A stretch of 64,000 bases of DNA from Dendrophyllia cribrosa (taxonomy: Eukaryota > Cnidaria > Anthozoa > Scleractinia > Dendrophylliidae). The position numbers and the translations under genes were made by a program. Below the pieces are notes generated by a model, which was given only the letters and a program-made list of their open reading frames with translations, had not been told where the DNA came from and searched no databases. This document shows positions 1-10,629 of this stretch, piece by piece. Position 1 is the stretch's first letter. The number at the start of each line of letters is the position of its first letter. Location: positions 7,041,639-7,105,638 of the forward strand of contig JAJLRJ010000006.1 of NCBI GenBank assembly GCA_024195265.1. The letters run 5' to 3'.

Positions 1-225
1 ATAGACATCTTGAGAAATATTGACTAATAGCAACTTGCTGTGGAAGACCAAATCTCTGTCCAATGCCTCATCTTCTAAATTGCAGACAAAGGAGCCAGTG
101 GTGTAAAAGACTGAATGCTCTACAAATTGATTTTGCAGAGTAACGCTTGTGTTACATGTAGTACAAAATCTCTTGGGTGGGGACTACAACTAGATTGAGA
201 TTGTTTTGAGTTGTTTGATATGAAA

Positions 226-308
226 GGGGCTTTAGCTCAACGGGCAGAGCACTCACCTTGTACAAAGTGCAAGCATGAGAGATAGTGCTTCAAGTCCACT
301 TTGCTCCA
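226..308 (+). tRNA. tRNA-like sequence, probable pseudogene
   Basis: The stretch starts GGGGCTTTAGCTCAACGGGC and has a D-arm-like GCTC/GAGC pair and a T-arm-like TTCAAGTCC near the 3' end. The acceptor arms pair only partly and the anticodon arm carries an insertion, so a working tRNA is unlikely. A tRNA-derived SINE head is the main alternative. Confidence 0.3.
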
Positions 309-489
309 TTCTATTTTCCTTTTGAGTCAAATATTAAAAATATTAAATGGGATGCATAGATAAATGACAGACAACTGAATATACATTTTCACTGGTTTAT
401 CGAGTAAACCAAGGTGATTACAAATGTTGAGACATGTCATTAAAAACGTTCTGCCTGGTTCATCTGTTTTTCTTCAGTGGTCCTGTCAG

Positions 490-867
490 TCACAAACTGC
501 GTTGGCTTTCTTTCCAATTTGAAAACCCCATTCGAACGAGAAAGCAACTAAAAACATCAGCCATGTTACAGCAAAGGGTGTTGATTGCTAAATAAAGAAT
601 GTTTTCATCGTCTACCAACGAATTGTAACTTGTGACATCATACATATCAAGGCAGGCTTCACAAATATGATTTGTCTCTATTGGATCAAATGCAAAAGCA
701 TTGACACAGTTTTTATCCAAAACCAACTGAAGATAGTGTTTCACTATTGTAATATTGGTGCTTTGATAAGTAATATGGTACCATTGGCAAGGAGGAATAT
801 TTCTCCATCTTTTTACGGGCTTCTTGTAAAGATCTTCAAAGTCCAAATAAGTGTTCTTTAAAGCCAT
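490..867 (-). CDS. Hypothetical 125-aa protein, intronless
   Basis: An uninterrupted ORF with a true ATG at 867 encodes 125 residues. I do not recognise the family. Visible features are a tryptophan-containing segment (RWRNIPPCQWYHI, about residues 20-32) and scattered cysteines including CEAC near residues 70-73 and a CC pair near residue 99. There is no signal peptide or clear membrane segment. It lies among decayed repeat modules, as do other small intronless ORFs in this window, so it may be cargo of a mobile or viral element. No second copy was seen in the window. It could also be a single exon of a larger gene. Confidence 0.4.
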   Translation of the reverse strand: MALKNTYLDFEDLYKKPVKRWRNIPPCQWYHITYQSTNITIVKHYLQLVLDKNCVNAFAFDPIETNHICEACLDMYDVTSYNSLVDDENILYLAINTLCCNMADVFSCFLVRMGFSNWKESQRSL

Positions 868-925
868 ATTTAACCTTTCAAAATGAGCTCCAGTTGCAAG
901 AGTTGATGCGTTTGAAATATTTTTG

Positions 926-1080
926 CATTTTGAGGGCCACTGTTTTTATGTATACAAGTTTGTTTGTCATAGTTATGTACATCTATTCCAATTTCTTTTT
1001 TTAACCCACTGGAGCATGATGGGGGACATGTTGCTTAAAGATGTGGTCCATTTTGAATGAAACAATTATAAAAAATAAGT
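926..1080 (-). pseudogene. 5' fragment of the PBECR-like small gene family
   Basis: The minus strand encodes MDHIFKQH and a following Pro/His stretch that matches the start of the gene at 21128-21409. Downstream codons are lost and only a short tail resembling the intergenic part of the family remains. It is one of at least six copies or fragments in the window. Confidence 0.5.
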
Positions 1081-1426
1081 TTTCACTCGTTTTGCCGACT
1101 CCAAATTTGTCATTATCCTCTTCACCCCATTTGTTCTCTTTGTTAACATTTTAAATATCACGCCATGTAATTAGTGCTACTTATAGTCTAAAGACACTTT
1201 AAGAACAAGAACTACAATCAACCCCTCATGTAATTAACTGTATTATTGACATGTTCTTCAAACAAACAAACGACAAAAAAAGAATGAATGAATGGAATAA
1301 ATGTGACCAATAAACTTACGTCTTCAAATAATTAGTATTCACTATTAAAAGTGGCGGACAAATCCTGTTAGAAACCAGTCAAACAGGTTGTTGGAGAACC
1401 TGCCCAAATGCAATAAGTGAAGGAGC

Positions 1427-1560
1427 ATTAAATAGAAAAAAACTGTCTTTAATTATTAAAATTACAACCCTAGTTTCAAAACTTTCACACTATCACGAAA
1501 AAAACTATTTACATATAATAAAACATTTGTAGAATTGAAAACTATTTAAAAAGGAAGGAA
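1427..1560. repeat. Short dispersed repeat, copy 1
   Basis: The sequence around CATTAAATAGAAAA followed by TTTAATTATTAAAAT and ATTTACATATAATAAAACATTTG recurs near 3268-3400 and, more diverged, near 42128-42295. It contains no reading frame of note and probably marks the tail of a repeated element. Confidence 0.5.
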
Positions 1561-1635
1561 CTTTGTACATTTGATTATGGAAAAACTAATTGTGTGACGA
1601 TAGGTTTTTCCTACTTTGGCGCGGAAGGGAAACTG

Positions 1636-2345
1636 TAAACTTGAACGATACTTCTTGAGTGAAAATGACTTTACGCGGGGAAACTTAGCTCTTGAGCGAC
1701 CATGCTTGCAGCGGAGAAAAGGCTCGTCACAACCTCGGTACACGGGGATCTACTAGCAGGGACTTCTTAGGACTCAGCAAATACAACAGAACGTCGGCCA
1801 GCATAGGTTTATTCGTCTCTGATTCTAACCACCCAACGTTTACAATTGTACTTGTATATATAGTGCCATCAGAGCAGAGTACAAGTTCCTCTATTGTTAA
1901 AGTAAAATTACGAGCACGCGTTCGTGGCTCACGAGAACAAAAGAACTACTTAGAAATCCTAGGACACGTAGCATTCTGCTTTGTTACCAAAATTGAGTGA
2001 CAACTTAGAACACTCCCCTTGAAAGAAATTACATTAAAATTTTACGAGAGCAGAAGAACTTAGCTTCCGTTAACCTTAAGAACAAAGAAACACTGGACTC
2101 TCTCTGATGAGTGAAAGGAAATGACTACTTAAATATTCTTTTCAAAACTCTATCTATTGAAAACGCACGTGGTGGAGGTTTGCCAGCTGTACAACTTGTA
2201 CACGTTTCTACTTGAATACATTACTAAACTACGAAACCCAACTTTTGGCCTATTTTATTTTCAACACGAATTTTTGAAATTTAAGAATGAAAAATACACA
2301 ATTACGAGTCTAAATACTATGGCTATAAAGCTGTACGAGTGACAC
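1636..2345 (-). repeat. Diverged copy of a shared upstream module
   Basis: This segment matches 16905-17600 and 24535-25250 over several hundred bases, including the stretches GCTCGTCACAACC, GAACACTCCCCTTGAAAG and GAAAACGCACGTGG. Beyond about 1690 its downstream sequence differs from those copies. Reading on the minus strand, it ends with a small open frame (1546-1743) containing GCDEPFLRC. Its function is unknown. Confidence 0.5.
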
Positions 2346-2614
2346 GGAACCCTAACCTTAAATAAGCGAAGCGATTAGCGAACTGACAAATAATGCTCTG
2401 AATAAAACTTGCACAATACTATTTTGGTCAATGCGAGAAGTGTAACTCCACTAAATCCCTCTCTAAAACGTTTTTAACAACAATTGTCACGATTTTGAAT
2501 TCCCTCCCGTAACAATTGCAAAACTTGGAAGAAAAAACTATTTACATGTAATAAAACATTTGTTGAATTGAAAGCTAACTATAACTAGGATTGAAAAAGG
2601 AACTATACATTCTT

Positions 2615-2885
2615 AGTTTACGTTTTTAAAGACAGGGAAAAGCAGTAGCTGATTTCGTTAAGGTATTATAAACCACAATTATTCGAAAGCATGGTTTTCT
2701 GTATAACCAAGAAAACCAACACACGAGCTAACTCTTTATGTATACAAGTTAATGTTTGTCATTAGTTATGTAGTTATGTACATCTATTCTAATTTCCTTT
2801 TTTTCGCCAACCCTAAAGATCGATTTACCCACTGGAGCATGATGGGGGACATGTTGCTCAAAGATGTGGTCCATTTTGAATGAAA
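2615..2885 (-). pseudogene. PBECR-like gene copy with an internal deletion
   Basis: Both ends match the intact gene at 21128-21409: the C-terminal part near 2620-2760 and the MDHIFKQH start near 2860-2885. A central block of roughly 75 bases, the part encoding the conserved lysine/asparagine-rich helix, is missing and the frame is broken. It is a decayed paralogue. Confidence 0.55.
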
Positions 2886-3220
2886 GCAATTATGAAAAAA
2901 TAATTTTCACGCGTTTTGCCGGCTCCAAATTTGTCATTATGCTCTTCACTTCATTTGTTCTCTTTGTTAACATTTTAAATATCACCCCATGTAATTAGTG
3001 CTGCTAATTATCTAAAGACACGTTAAGAACAAGAACTACAATCAACCTCTGATGTAATTAACTTTATTATTGACATATTCTTCAAACAAACAAACAACAA
3101 AAAAGGAATGAATAAATGAAATAAATGTGACCGATAAACTAACATCTTCAAATTATTAGTATGAGTATTAAAAATGGTGGCCAAATCCTGTTAGAAACCA
3201 GTCAAACAGGTTGTTGGAGA

Positions 3221-3246
3221 CCCCCCCCCCCCCCCCCCCCCCCCCC
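3221..3246. repeat. Poly-C tract, 26 bases
   Basis: An uninterrupted run of 26 C lies inside a copy of a sequence that has no such run at its paralogue near 1400. Tracts of similar length occur at 48957-48980 (G) and 54362-54386 (C). Confidence 0.9.
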
Positions 3247-3419
3247 TGCCCAAATGCAATAAGAAAGGGCATTAAATAGAAAAACTGCCTTTAATTATTA
3301 AAATTACAAACCTAGTTTCAAAGTTTTCACACTATCGAGAAAAAAACTATTTACATATAATAAAACATTTGTAGAATTGAAAACTATTAAAAAAGTGGGA
3401 CAATGAATGAAAACTGGGA

Positions 3420-3613
3420 ACTTGATGATACTTTTTGGGAATAATGAGTTTAACGTGGAGAACTTAACTCAGAGCGAACCACACTTGCAGTGGAGATAAG
3501 GCTCATCACAACCTTGGTACACGGGATCTGCTAGCAAAGACTTCATGGGACAACAGAAACTCAGTCATAACTTCAGCCAACGCAGGTTTATTCTGTCTCA
3601 GGATCTAACCAAC
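3420..3613 (-). repeat. Partial copy of the shared upstream module
   Basis: It matches 1650-1830 and 16920-17055 (shared GGTTTATTCTGTCTCAGGAT with the latter). At 3613 it stops abruptly and joins a copy of the WPSQHYW exon, marking a rearrangement breakpoint. Confidence 0.5.
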
Positions 3614-3618
3614 TACCT

Positions 3619-3733
3619 ACTGCTGCTTGTCCTCTAGTTCAGATGATGAGTCTGGAAAGAGGCTGGGGTACAGCAATTTCCAGTAGTGCTGTGATGGCCA
3701 TTCATCTTCAGGTTCGATATTCCCTTCATTATC
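3619..3733 (-). pseudogene. Truncated copy of the WPSQHYW exon
   Basis: It corresponds to the 117-bp exon seen at 23013-23129, 26834-26950 and 32529-32645. The donor side is altered (CTACCTACTG instead of CCACCTGCTG) and the acceptor side is cut off at 3733, where the sequence switches to the target site of the 9 kb element. Confidence 0.55.
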
Positions 3734-3747
3734 TGCATAACATAGAT

Positions 3748-3925
3748 TGTGTGGTTCCAGAAAATATCCATACCCCCCCGACGGAAGGCACTTTGTTTTT
3801 CACCCCCCACCCCCCAGGAATTTCCGTTCCAGGGGTACCTTTGGTGACCCCCCTACCCCCCAGGAATTTCCAGAATTTAAAAGCATGGACCCCCTCCCCC
3901 CCTCGGAAATTCCAAAAGGTTTTGA
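3748..3925 (+). repeat. Left terminal inverted repeat with C-rich subterminal repeats
   Basis: The inverted end occupies about 3748-3790. It is followed by three C-rich units, each a CCCC run followed by GGAATTTCC or GGAAATTCC, near 3814, 3858 and 3895. Similar units precede the right end, as expected for subterminal transposase-binding sites. Confidence 0.75.
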
Positions 3926-4735
3926 ACTTAAAAAATGAAGACTCTGTTACGCGAATACGATAACTCTTATCATATTTAAGCTTTCAATTATCAATAAACT
4001 AACAGTGTAAACTCTATTTTCATTTTAAAGAACGTACACTATACATCTTCACCATCACAATTTATTGTTCTACATAATTTGTTCATGTATGAAAATTTGT
4101 GCTTCGAAATTTCAATCAAGTATTTTACGTTTTCTGAATCGAGTTTGCCTATTTTACTCCTGTAGCTTAAAAAGTTCATTAGTCTGGCTCACTTTAAACA
4201 ACTCTTGCAGACTTGCAGTGTTCATTTCTGTCCAGCCATTTGTCTACAAATTTGTTTTGCAGTCTACTAACGTGTTTTCTTTTGAAGAGACAAGTGAGTA
4301 TTTTCAACTTCATAAACGTATGCCATCGCGTTGTATCACGCTAGATTTCGTGCGCATCGTCACGATCGTCACAGCTGAGCAGCCGAGCCTTCTGAAGGTT
4401 GAGCAAGAAATGGGAAAGATATAAAGTAATACGAAAACAACAATTACTAAGCGAAGAAATATGAAAAAAAGTTTACATTCAATAAATTACTCTTTCGTTG
4501 TCTTATTAACGATAACAATAAACTTGTTACCAGTACCGCGGCTGTATTGATTTTGACCCCTGGACATCCCATAATTTTTATGAAAATTGAAAGTTCGACG
4601 TGATAATGAGAGAACTATCAAGAAATAAATAAATAATAAATCACCCAGGGGGCAATAAAAGTCTATTAAAACCGAAAATTATATATAGATAGACATGTAA
4701 AAAAGTACTTTCAATTATTTTCTACACGTTACTGT

Positions 4736-7700
4736 TCATGTTGAACGAATGATTCCATCAACAAGAGCCCCAGTTGTATCCAGACTATAAACTGCCCGAT
4801 CCTTAAAATAAAAAATGTAAATAGCATCATTCTCCTCATCAAAGCGTTGAATTTCTCCTTTATACCAGCCAGGTTTCCAGTCAGTCCCTTCCAGTTCTTT
4901 TTCATTCCACAAAACCTCCACCGTTTGTCCAACTGAAAAATTATATTTAATTTGGGCGTCTCCTGTGTCTCGAAATTTGGATGGCAGTTTTCTCTCTCTT
5001 TCAGGGCGTTTCCTAATATCTGCTGTCTGTTCTGTCTTTGCCATCTTTTCTCGTTTGGATGACACTTCCGTTGCTCGACGCTTTTTATCGCTCGATTTAA
5101 CTGTGTTGTTTTGGAGGTCGTCAATTTTTTGTCTCGTCATCTCTTCCTCATTAACAATGACGACTTTCAATGGATCAAGGGCGTTTTCCACGCTCCGTTG
5201 GTTGTTTTCAACTTTGATCACTGGTGACTTTGGTGTTAGCATGTCTTTGAGACATGACGTCCTTGTCGTGACGGTATTTTCGTTCCCATGGGCATACTTT
5301 CTCTTACGGCGAATAGTTTGTCTATTTAGCCCCTCTTGGGTTGTCCTTATCTTCTTAGCTACCTCAATAGTGTACAATATACACAGGCGCTCTCTGGAAA
5401 AGGCAGCTTCCGGATAGCCACCTTTTAGAAGGCCCACCCTTGCGACAAGTTCTTCCTTTGTACCCAGTTCTAAAATATTGTGTGTTCTTAAAATAGCTCT
5501 GAGTTGAGCGACGGACAATCTCATCAGCCCTGCAGTTGTATTGGGAATCGATTCCATCTTTCCATTATATAGGTCACCTTCATTCAAGTGCGCTACTTGT
5601 TCCTCGTTACTTTGATTATGTTCTACGATGCGTTCAACTAGCTCGTGCTTCTTTCCATAAGCAAGAAGACCGGTGTCGCTACACATTTTGACCAGGGTTT
5701 CTTTGCTTTCTTGATATAAAGAATGCTGTCTCCATGTTTCCCTTTTTATGTCCTGGTCTTTTTGCTCTCTCAATTTCTTGTGCACGCTATTGTAGTACGC
5801 CAACGCATCTTCAGGTGACACCCAAGCTAGAAAAGCGATGGACATCATAATTTCTTTCGAAGGCGTCGGCAGCACTTTAAAACAGTTCTCGAGGACCTGT
5901 TCCGGCATAAAAAGACCAGGGCACTCATCCCATGGCCCCACTGGGAAGTCCCTTCTTTCCTCAAAACTCATGTAATGGAGTTCACCATACCTTTCCCAGA
6001 ATTTGAAATCGGGCAGAGGCTGGCGGTCGAAACGTTCCAGTGGTTTTCCTCTCCAGCACTCGTCATCTCGGAATATCGACGTGCTATAGTTGTCAGTGAA
6101 GGCTGTTTTAGAGGAGGTAAGTGTGATGTAATCTTCGCCATATGTTCCCTTGAAATTCTTCCTTACACCCCACGCATTTTCTAAATAGCTCAACATTTCA
6201 CCATTCGAGGGCTGATAATTTGTACTATCTTCTTTTTTCCTTTCTTCAGACAGCAAACTAAACGATTTGAGTTCGTCTTCATCTCTGAAGATAAAGTTTT
6301 CTTCGCTCCCAACTCCCCGGAAACACTTAATGGGCTCTTTGTTAAAGACACCTTTACCAATGCAGTCGACAACTTCGTTAGCCATGGACTCCATGTTTTC
6401 ACGATGTTCTTTACTTCCGGGGGGTGCTGTCTCGTGTACAAGTTTAGACGAAAACGGACCGTGATCTGAAAGAACTTTGTTTTCGACAGTGTGCACTCGT
6501 TCAACAAAGTTTCTTTTGCTCAAATATTCGGCAAATGATCGTTGAGTCACTTTATCCAGATCAAGGAACTTGAGTAGCCGAACCAACAACATCTGTACTA
6601 GTAAATTACTTGGTGCTTCAGATGGGCCATTGTCCACAATAAACCCCATTATTTCTTTTAGTTTCCCTGTTACCTGGTTGCGGAAGAACTTGTCCAGGCT
6701 CGGAATGCACATCAGTAAAAATAATTCATTGAAAACGCGAAAAACAGTTTCAGGTTCAGCGAGCGACAGGTTTATAAGTGTCACAGCCTTTCCAGTTCTC
6801 GTGACATTGACAACAACGTCTGTCTGTGGAATTAGAATGCTTGTGTCATTTACTTCAGGTTCATTCTTGATGTCCATAAATAGATGAGTCATCGGTGTAA
6901 CCGCATTTACTCGTGACTGGTCGAACGTATGATCTGGAGTTTCAAAGTTTCTCCAAGTTTTTCCGGGCTTTAGGACTGGTGCAATGTCTCCACAAACAAT
7001 GCATTTCGCATCCTTGGAGTCAAGGAAGAAGCCGTTGGAATTTTCCGCCCCCGAATCAACAAGGAAGTTTACATGGGCTGTAGTCCAATGGGCGTTGAGA
7101 GGATGAACCTTCTCCGAAGTATTTGGAGCTTTGTGGAGTGACACATTAGCATTTATGTCCTTTCCGTGGTGGTGGCGTTTTGCTTGAATAGTGCCTTTCT
7201 TATAATTGTTCGTGTAAGTATACAAACAAGATGTTGAAATTGAAAATCCAGGGTTAACAGTGTTTAACATTTCTTTTACGTGCCGCATAACTGTAGCATT
7301 GTCAGCTGCTTTAAACAGTTTTGTGTCTAAGAGTCTAGGATCTGCTTGTAAGCCACCACCTCCTCGAAGCACTCTGTCTCCCTCGCCGAATGAAAACTCT
7401 ATGTATCTGGCCAGTTCAGGGAACTCCTCGCACTTGAGCTTTCTTCCTCTTCCTTCGGCTATTGTTGAGATGTCTTTTTCTTTTCTTTGCTTCAACTTAC
7501 GTTGAACATGAGCATGTTGTTGAGAAGCAGTCATGTCATTTCTTACAGTCTGTGAAGTGACTTTTATATCCTTGAAATGTTTTAACTTTGATTCCAACGT
7601 AGCTCGATGCCCACTAACACTGCCCTTGAATTTTGTTCCTTTGATCGATACAGTGGTCGTTACACTTGTTATTTGTGCAATAATAGCCTCCAATACATCC

Positions 7701-9904
7701 CTGTCTCTTTTACTGTCAAGGTATTGTAGAATGTCACTAAAATTGTCCTTCAATTTTGAATGCACGAGGTCATTCACAGCACCGTCCTGAACCTTGCGCA
7801 GTGTATTATTAACGACTTCCACAACTTTAGTGACGTCCGTATCCTTTCCTTCTACTATAAACGCCTTCTGGTTAATGTATATTTGAACAATGTTAAGTTG
7901 TTTGGATAATTTTTCATATGCGTCGATAGGGCAAAAGTAAGTAGTTTCTTTTTGGTTGAGAAGAGATGCTTTTCTTTTCTTGTAGATTTCAGCAGCTAGT
8001 GAGGTCTCCAAAAGAATACTATTCTGCAATTCTTCCGCAACATTAATTATTGCCTGAAGTTCAGCCTTTCGTGTTGCATTTTTGCAGCAAATAATTTCTC
8101 TTTTAATCACTTCGATGTTTTGATCCAATGATCCATCAACTCTGCTTCTTTGCATGCCGATGAGTTTCGTGTTGTCACTGAGAACTGGCAAATTTTCACG
8201 TTGTGTAGTTCTCTTTACATTTTTCGTTGCTTTTCTGTTTTGACTTGCATAAAAGCGTTTAGAAGCACCAGGAAATGGCAAAGCAGAACGATTTTCGATG
8301 AACTGGATTGCAGCGTTCGAAGGAAAATAATCCTTGCAATCTTCCGTAACCTCTTCTTGGTTCTCGGCGGTCCTTTTGCACTCTGTTGCTTGCTTTTTGG
8401 GGCTATCTGTCTCTTGCGTTTGGCTCTCTTGCTCGTCTGTTCCCACTTTTTGATCATTTTCTGAATTACCGCTATAAGTATGCTGCTTTCTTGTGTGATC
8501 GACGTTCAGTTTTGTTTTCGTGGGACTTGGTTTTTCACTTTCCCGGTTCTCGGCGGTCCTTTTGCACTCTGTTGCTTGCTTTTCTGGGCTATCGTTCTGA
8601 CGCGTTTGGCTCTCTTGCTCGTCTGTTCCCACTTTTTGATCATTTTCTGAATTACCGCTATAAGTATGCTGCTTTCTTGTGTGATCGACGTTCAGTTTTG
8701 TTTTCGTGGGACTTGGTTTTTCACTTTCCTGGTTCTCGGCGGTCCTTTTGCACTCTGTTGCTTGCTTTTCTGGACTATCTTTCTGACGCGTTTGGCTCCT
8801 TTGCTTGTCTGTTCCGACATTTGGATTTTTAGAAATATTGTTGGTATGCTGCTTCCTTGTGTTATTCACGTTCGGTTTTGTTTTCATGGGACTTGGCTTT
8901 TTGCTTTCCCGGTTCTCTGTCTGACTTTTGCTCTCCTTTGCTCTCTTTTCTTTCTTGCTTGCTTCGACTTTTGCATTTGCTTTTGTTTTCATGTTGCTTT
9001 GTTTTTCACTTTCCGGTTTCTCTGTCATTTGTTTTGATCGCCGTTTTTTTGTGAAAATATGCCACGGATTTTCAGGTTCCTCATCTGCTGTTCTCGTGCT
9101 CGTTGTTGCTGTGCCGTGCTTCTTTAAAGCTTCATCGCTCCATTTTAACAAGGGAACAAAATGGTTCACCACGAACTCCTTTGAGCGATCTGGCCAACCA
9201 CGTGTATTTGTCCACAGTATTCTAACAACTGCAGAGTCCGCACGATCAGACCATTGTCTAGGCTTAAAAACGTTCTGATAAACAGGCAACATTCTATCGT
9301 TCTGATCAGGGTAAACTGTTTCAATGGGAATTCCAAGCACGCTTGCAAGAGCCATGATTTGTAAAGTTCCACTGTATGAGTAATTTTTCGCTGTCCTCAT
9401 GATTTCACTGTTAAATGCCGCTTCAAAGCCATGCTTTTCTTGAATATTGGACGAGCTTGAAGCGAAACAAGTGAGATCACACAGTGTTTCCACGGACATA
9501 ACACCAGGACCATCTCTTCCAATGTAAGTAATTTGAGCGTTGACTAAAACAGGATGTCTTCTGTAGAACTGTCTGTTTCTGGCAAGCTCGAAGCACGTGC
9601 GTAAACGAAGTTCAACTGCCAAGCTTTCGTTTCGACAAATAGCCAAACTTACAGCATTAAACAGACAGTTGCCATCTCCCGTTGATCGCATTGGAACATA
9701 AGAGAGACTTGCGCAATTTAGAGGGATGATACGACGAGAAATTTCGTCAACTTGACTGGATGTAAACTGACTCGTGGAAAAATCAATATCGCCGACGTTA
9801 AACGTTGGTAAACTCCACCGTCTTTCAATTTGTTCACATGTCCAACAAAATTGACGGAAATCATTGCAGCTACCTGCTAGACGTGTAAGATCTTGACGCG
9901 CCAT
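4736..9904 (-). CDS. OTU protease / candidate DDE transposase / SAP / Tudor-like multidomain protein
   Basis: One uninterrupted frame encodes 1722 residues from the ATG at 9904. The frame stays open to 10063, but only by a TTG. Near the start is an OTU-type cysteine protease: STGDGNCLFNAVS supplies the catalytic Cys, and NHFVPLLKW about 170 residues later the likely catalytic His. A long basic low-complexity region follows, including 62-residue repeats. The middle (about genomic 7070-6480) has FLVDSG, FMDIKN, IVDNGPSE and FVERVHTVEN, spaced like the acidic residues of a DDE (RNase H-fold) transposase; this is my inference. Two SAP-like DNA-binding motifs lie near 5700-5600 and 5540-5430. The C-terminus (4930-4790) has a Tudor/chromo-like WKPGWYKGEIQRF. 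It is divergent from the 10630 gene and lies inside the inverted ends, so it is probably the element's transposase. The OTU call is firm; the DDE call is not. Confidence 0.75.
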   Translation of the reverse strand: MARQDLTRLAGSCNDFRQFCWTCEQIERRWSLPTFNVGDIDFSTSQFTSSQVDEISRRIIPLNCASLSYVPMRSTGDGNCLFNAVSLAICRNESLAVELRLRTCFELARNRQFYRRHPVLVNAQITYIGRDGPGVMSVETLCDLTCFASSSSNIQEKHGFEAAFNSEIMRTAKNYSYSGTLQIMALASVLGIPIETVYPDQNDRMLPVYQNVFKPRQWSDRADSAVVRILWTNTRGWPDRSKEFVVNHFVPLLKWSDEALKKHGTATTSTRTADEEPENPWHIFTKKRRSKQMTEKPESEKQSNMKTKANAKVEASKKEKRAKESKSQTENRESKKPSPMKTKPNVNNTRKQHTNNISKNPNVGTDKQRSQTRQKDSPEKQATECKRTAENQESEKPSPTKTKLNVDHTRKQHTYSGNSENDQKVGTDEQESQTRQNDSPEKQATECKRTAENRESEKPSPTKTKLNVDHTRKQHTYSGNSENDQKVGTDEQESQTQETDSPKKQATECKRTAENQEEVTEDCKDYFPSNAAIQFIENRSALPFPGASKRFYASQNRKATKNVKRTTQRENLPVLSDNTKLIGMQRSRVDGSLDQNIEVIKREIICCKNATRKAELQAIINVAEELQNSILLETSLAAEIYKKRKASLLNQKETTYFCPIDAYEKLSKQLNIVQIYINQKAFIVEGKDTDVTKVVEVVNNTLRKVQDGAVNDLVHSKLKDNFSDILQYLDSKRDRDVLEAIIAQITSVTTTVSIKGTKFKGSVSGHRATLESKLKHFKDIKVTSQTVRNDMTASQQHAHVQRKLKQRKEKDISTIAEGRGRKLKCEEFPELARYIEFSFGEGDRVLRGGGGLQADPRLLDTKLFKAADNATVMRHVKEMLNTVNPGFSISTSCLYTYTNNYKKGTIQAKRHHHGKDINANVSLHKAPNTSEKVHPLNAHWTTAHVNFLVDSGAENSNGFFLDSKDAKCIVCGDIAPVLKPGKTWRNFETPDHTFDQSRVNAVTPMTHLFMDIKNEPEVNDTSILIPQTDVVVNVTRTGKAVTLINLSLAEPETVFRVFNELFLLMCIPSLDKFFRNQVTGKLKEIMGFIVDNGPSEAPSNLLVQMLLVRLLKFLDLDKVTQRSFAEYLSKRNFVERVHTVENKVLSDHGPFSSKLVHETAPPGSKEHRENMESMANEVVDCIGKGVFNKEPIKCFRGVGSEENFIFRDEDELKSFSLLSEERKKEDSTNYQPSNGEMLSYLENAWGVRKNFKGTYGEDYITLTSSKTAFTDNYSTSIFRDDECWRGKPLERFDRQPLPDFKFWERYGELHYMSFEERRDFPVGPWDECPGLFMPEQVLENCFKVLPTPSKEIMMSIAFLAWVSPEDALAYYNSVHKKLREQKDQDIKRETWRQHSLYQESKETLVKMCSDTGLLAYGKKHELVERIVEHNQSNEEQVAHLNEGDLYNGKMESIPNTTAGLMRLSVAQLRAILRTHNILELGTKEELVARVGLLKGGYPEAAFSRERLCILYTIEVAKKIRTTQEGLNRQTIRRKRKYAHGNENTVTTRTSCLKDMLTPKSPVIKVENNQRSVENALDPLKVVIVNEEEMTRQKIDDLQNNTVKSSDKKRRATEVSSKREKMAKTEQTADIRKRPERERKLPSKFRDTGDAQIKYNFSVGQTVEVLWNEKELEGTDWKPGWYKGEIQRFDEENDAIYIFYFKDRAVYSLDTTGALVDGIIRST
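8360..8940 (-). repeat. In-frame 186-bp tandem repeat (62 residues)
   Basis: The markers CTCTGTTGCTTGC start at 8381, 8567 and 8753, exactly 186 bp apart, and a more diverged unit follows to about 8940. Each unit encodes a basic, disordered block containing KPSPTKTK and KQHTYSGN. The period keeps the frame, so copy number changes alter protein length without breaking it. Confidence 0.85.
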
Positions 9905-10629
9905 TTTAGAACAGAGCAGCAAAGTGGATATTTTTCTCTCGTTGTCGACCTTACTATAAATCAGCTCGGTAGTCTTTGCAAATATCAAAATAATCGATTT
10001 GTGAGCTCGTGGCACATCATGGTAATTAGTGGTTTTAGAAGGTGGCAAAATCAGGACAAACAAAGCAGTCCTTTTTCTGGTTGAGGTGTTACAACACGTT
10101 ATTATTACATAAAATAATTAACTCTCACCTGTGAAAGGCTCATTTCCTGTAAGTTCCCTTCTGTTTTATCATTGTTTTCACACAAGTTTCTTATTTGATT
10201 CCACTGAAGCTATCATTTCTTTTTTCAACTAAATTTCTTGTTCTGTCGCTCTCCTTTTTCAGAAAAAACAAAAACAGTCCACGTAGGTTGTGTTTGCGAA
10301 TAATTTCCTCTATTCAGTAAGTTATTTTCATATCACACCTTGCAAAATAATCTTTATTGAAATGATCCCTCCCCGTTCTGAGATTTACGTGCTTTATACT
10401 GTATATATTTTATCTGATAAATCTTTTATCAGGGAAGAGAAAAATTATAAATAATTCGTTTCTGTTAAAACAGCGGCACAACAACAGAGAGGGGTTCGAT
10501 TTTCGCACTTATTGATGTCAGAGAAAGCCGCTTGGGAAAGTGTCAAATCTTTTGTTTTGTAAATGTCACAATAAAACCGAAAATCCATTGCATACACTTT
10601 AGTCATCCGTTGGTGCTATTATACACACC
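9905..10629. promoter_or_regulatory. Shared divergent promoter region
   Basis: This 725-bp gap separates two head-to-head start codons and has no open frame of its own. It is AT-rich. TATA-like stretches occur near 10400 (ACTGTATATATTTTATC), and ATTATACACACC immediately precedes the right-hand ATG. The shared-promoter role is inferred from the layout. Confidence 0.5.

Noticed and set aside
3643..3963. 106- and 63-codon proline-rich plus ORFs
   Set aside because: They read the C-rich terminal and subterminal repeats of the 9 kb transposon and are not genes.
8360..8940. CRISPR-like spacing of repeats
   Set aside because: The units are long, contiguous and coding in a eukaryotic transposon; there are no spacers.
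8150..9278. Plus-strand ORFs of 100-148 codons
   Set aside because: They are antisense shadows of the 186-bp repeat region; their phenylalanine- and cysteine-rich composition comes from the complement of lysine-rich codons.
9905..10063. Upstream extension of the giant ORF by 53 codons
   Set aside because: It begins with TTG; the first ATG is at 9904 and lies next to the OTU-containing part, so the shorter start was used.
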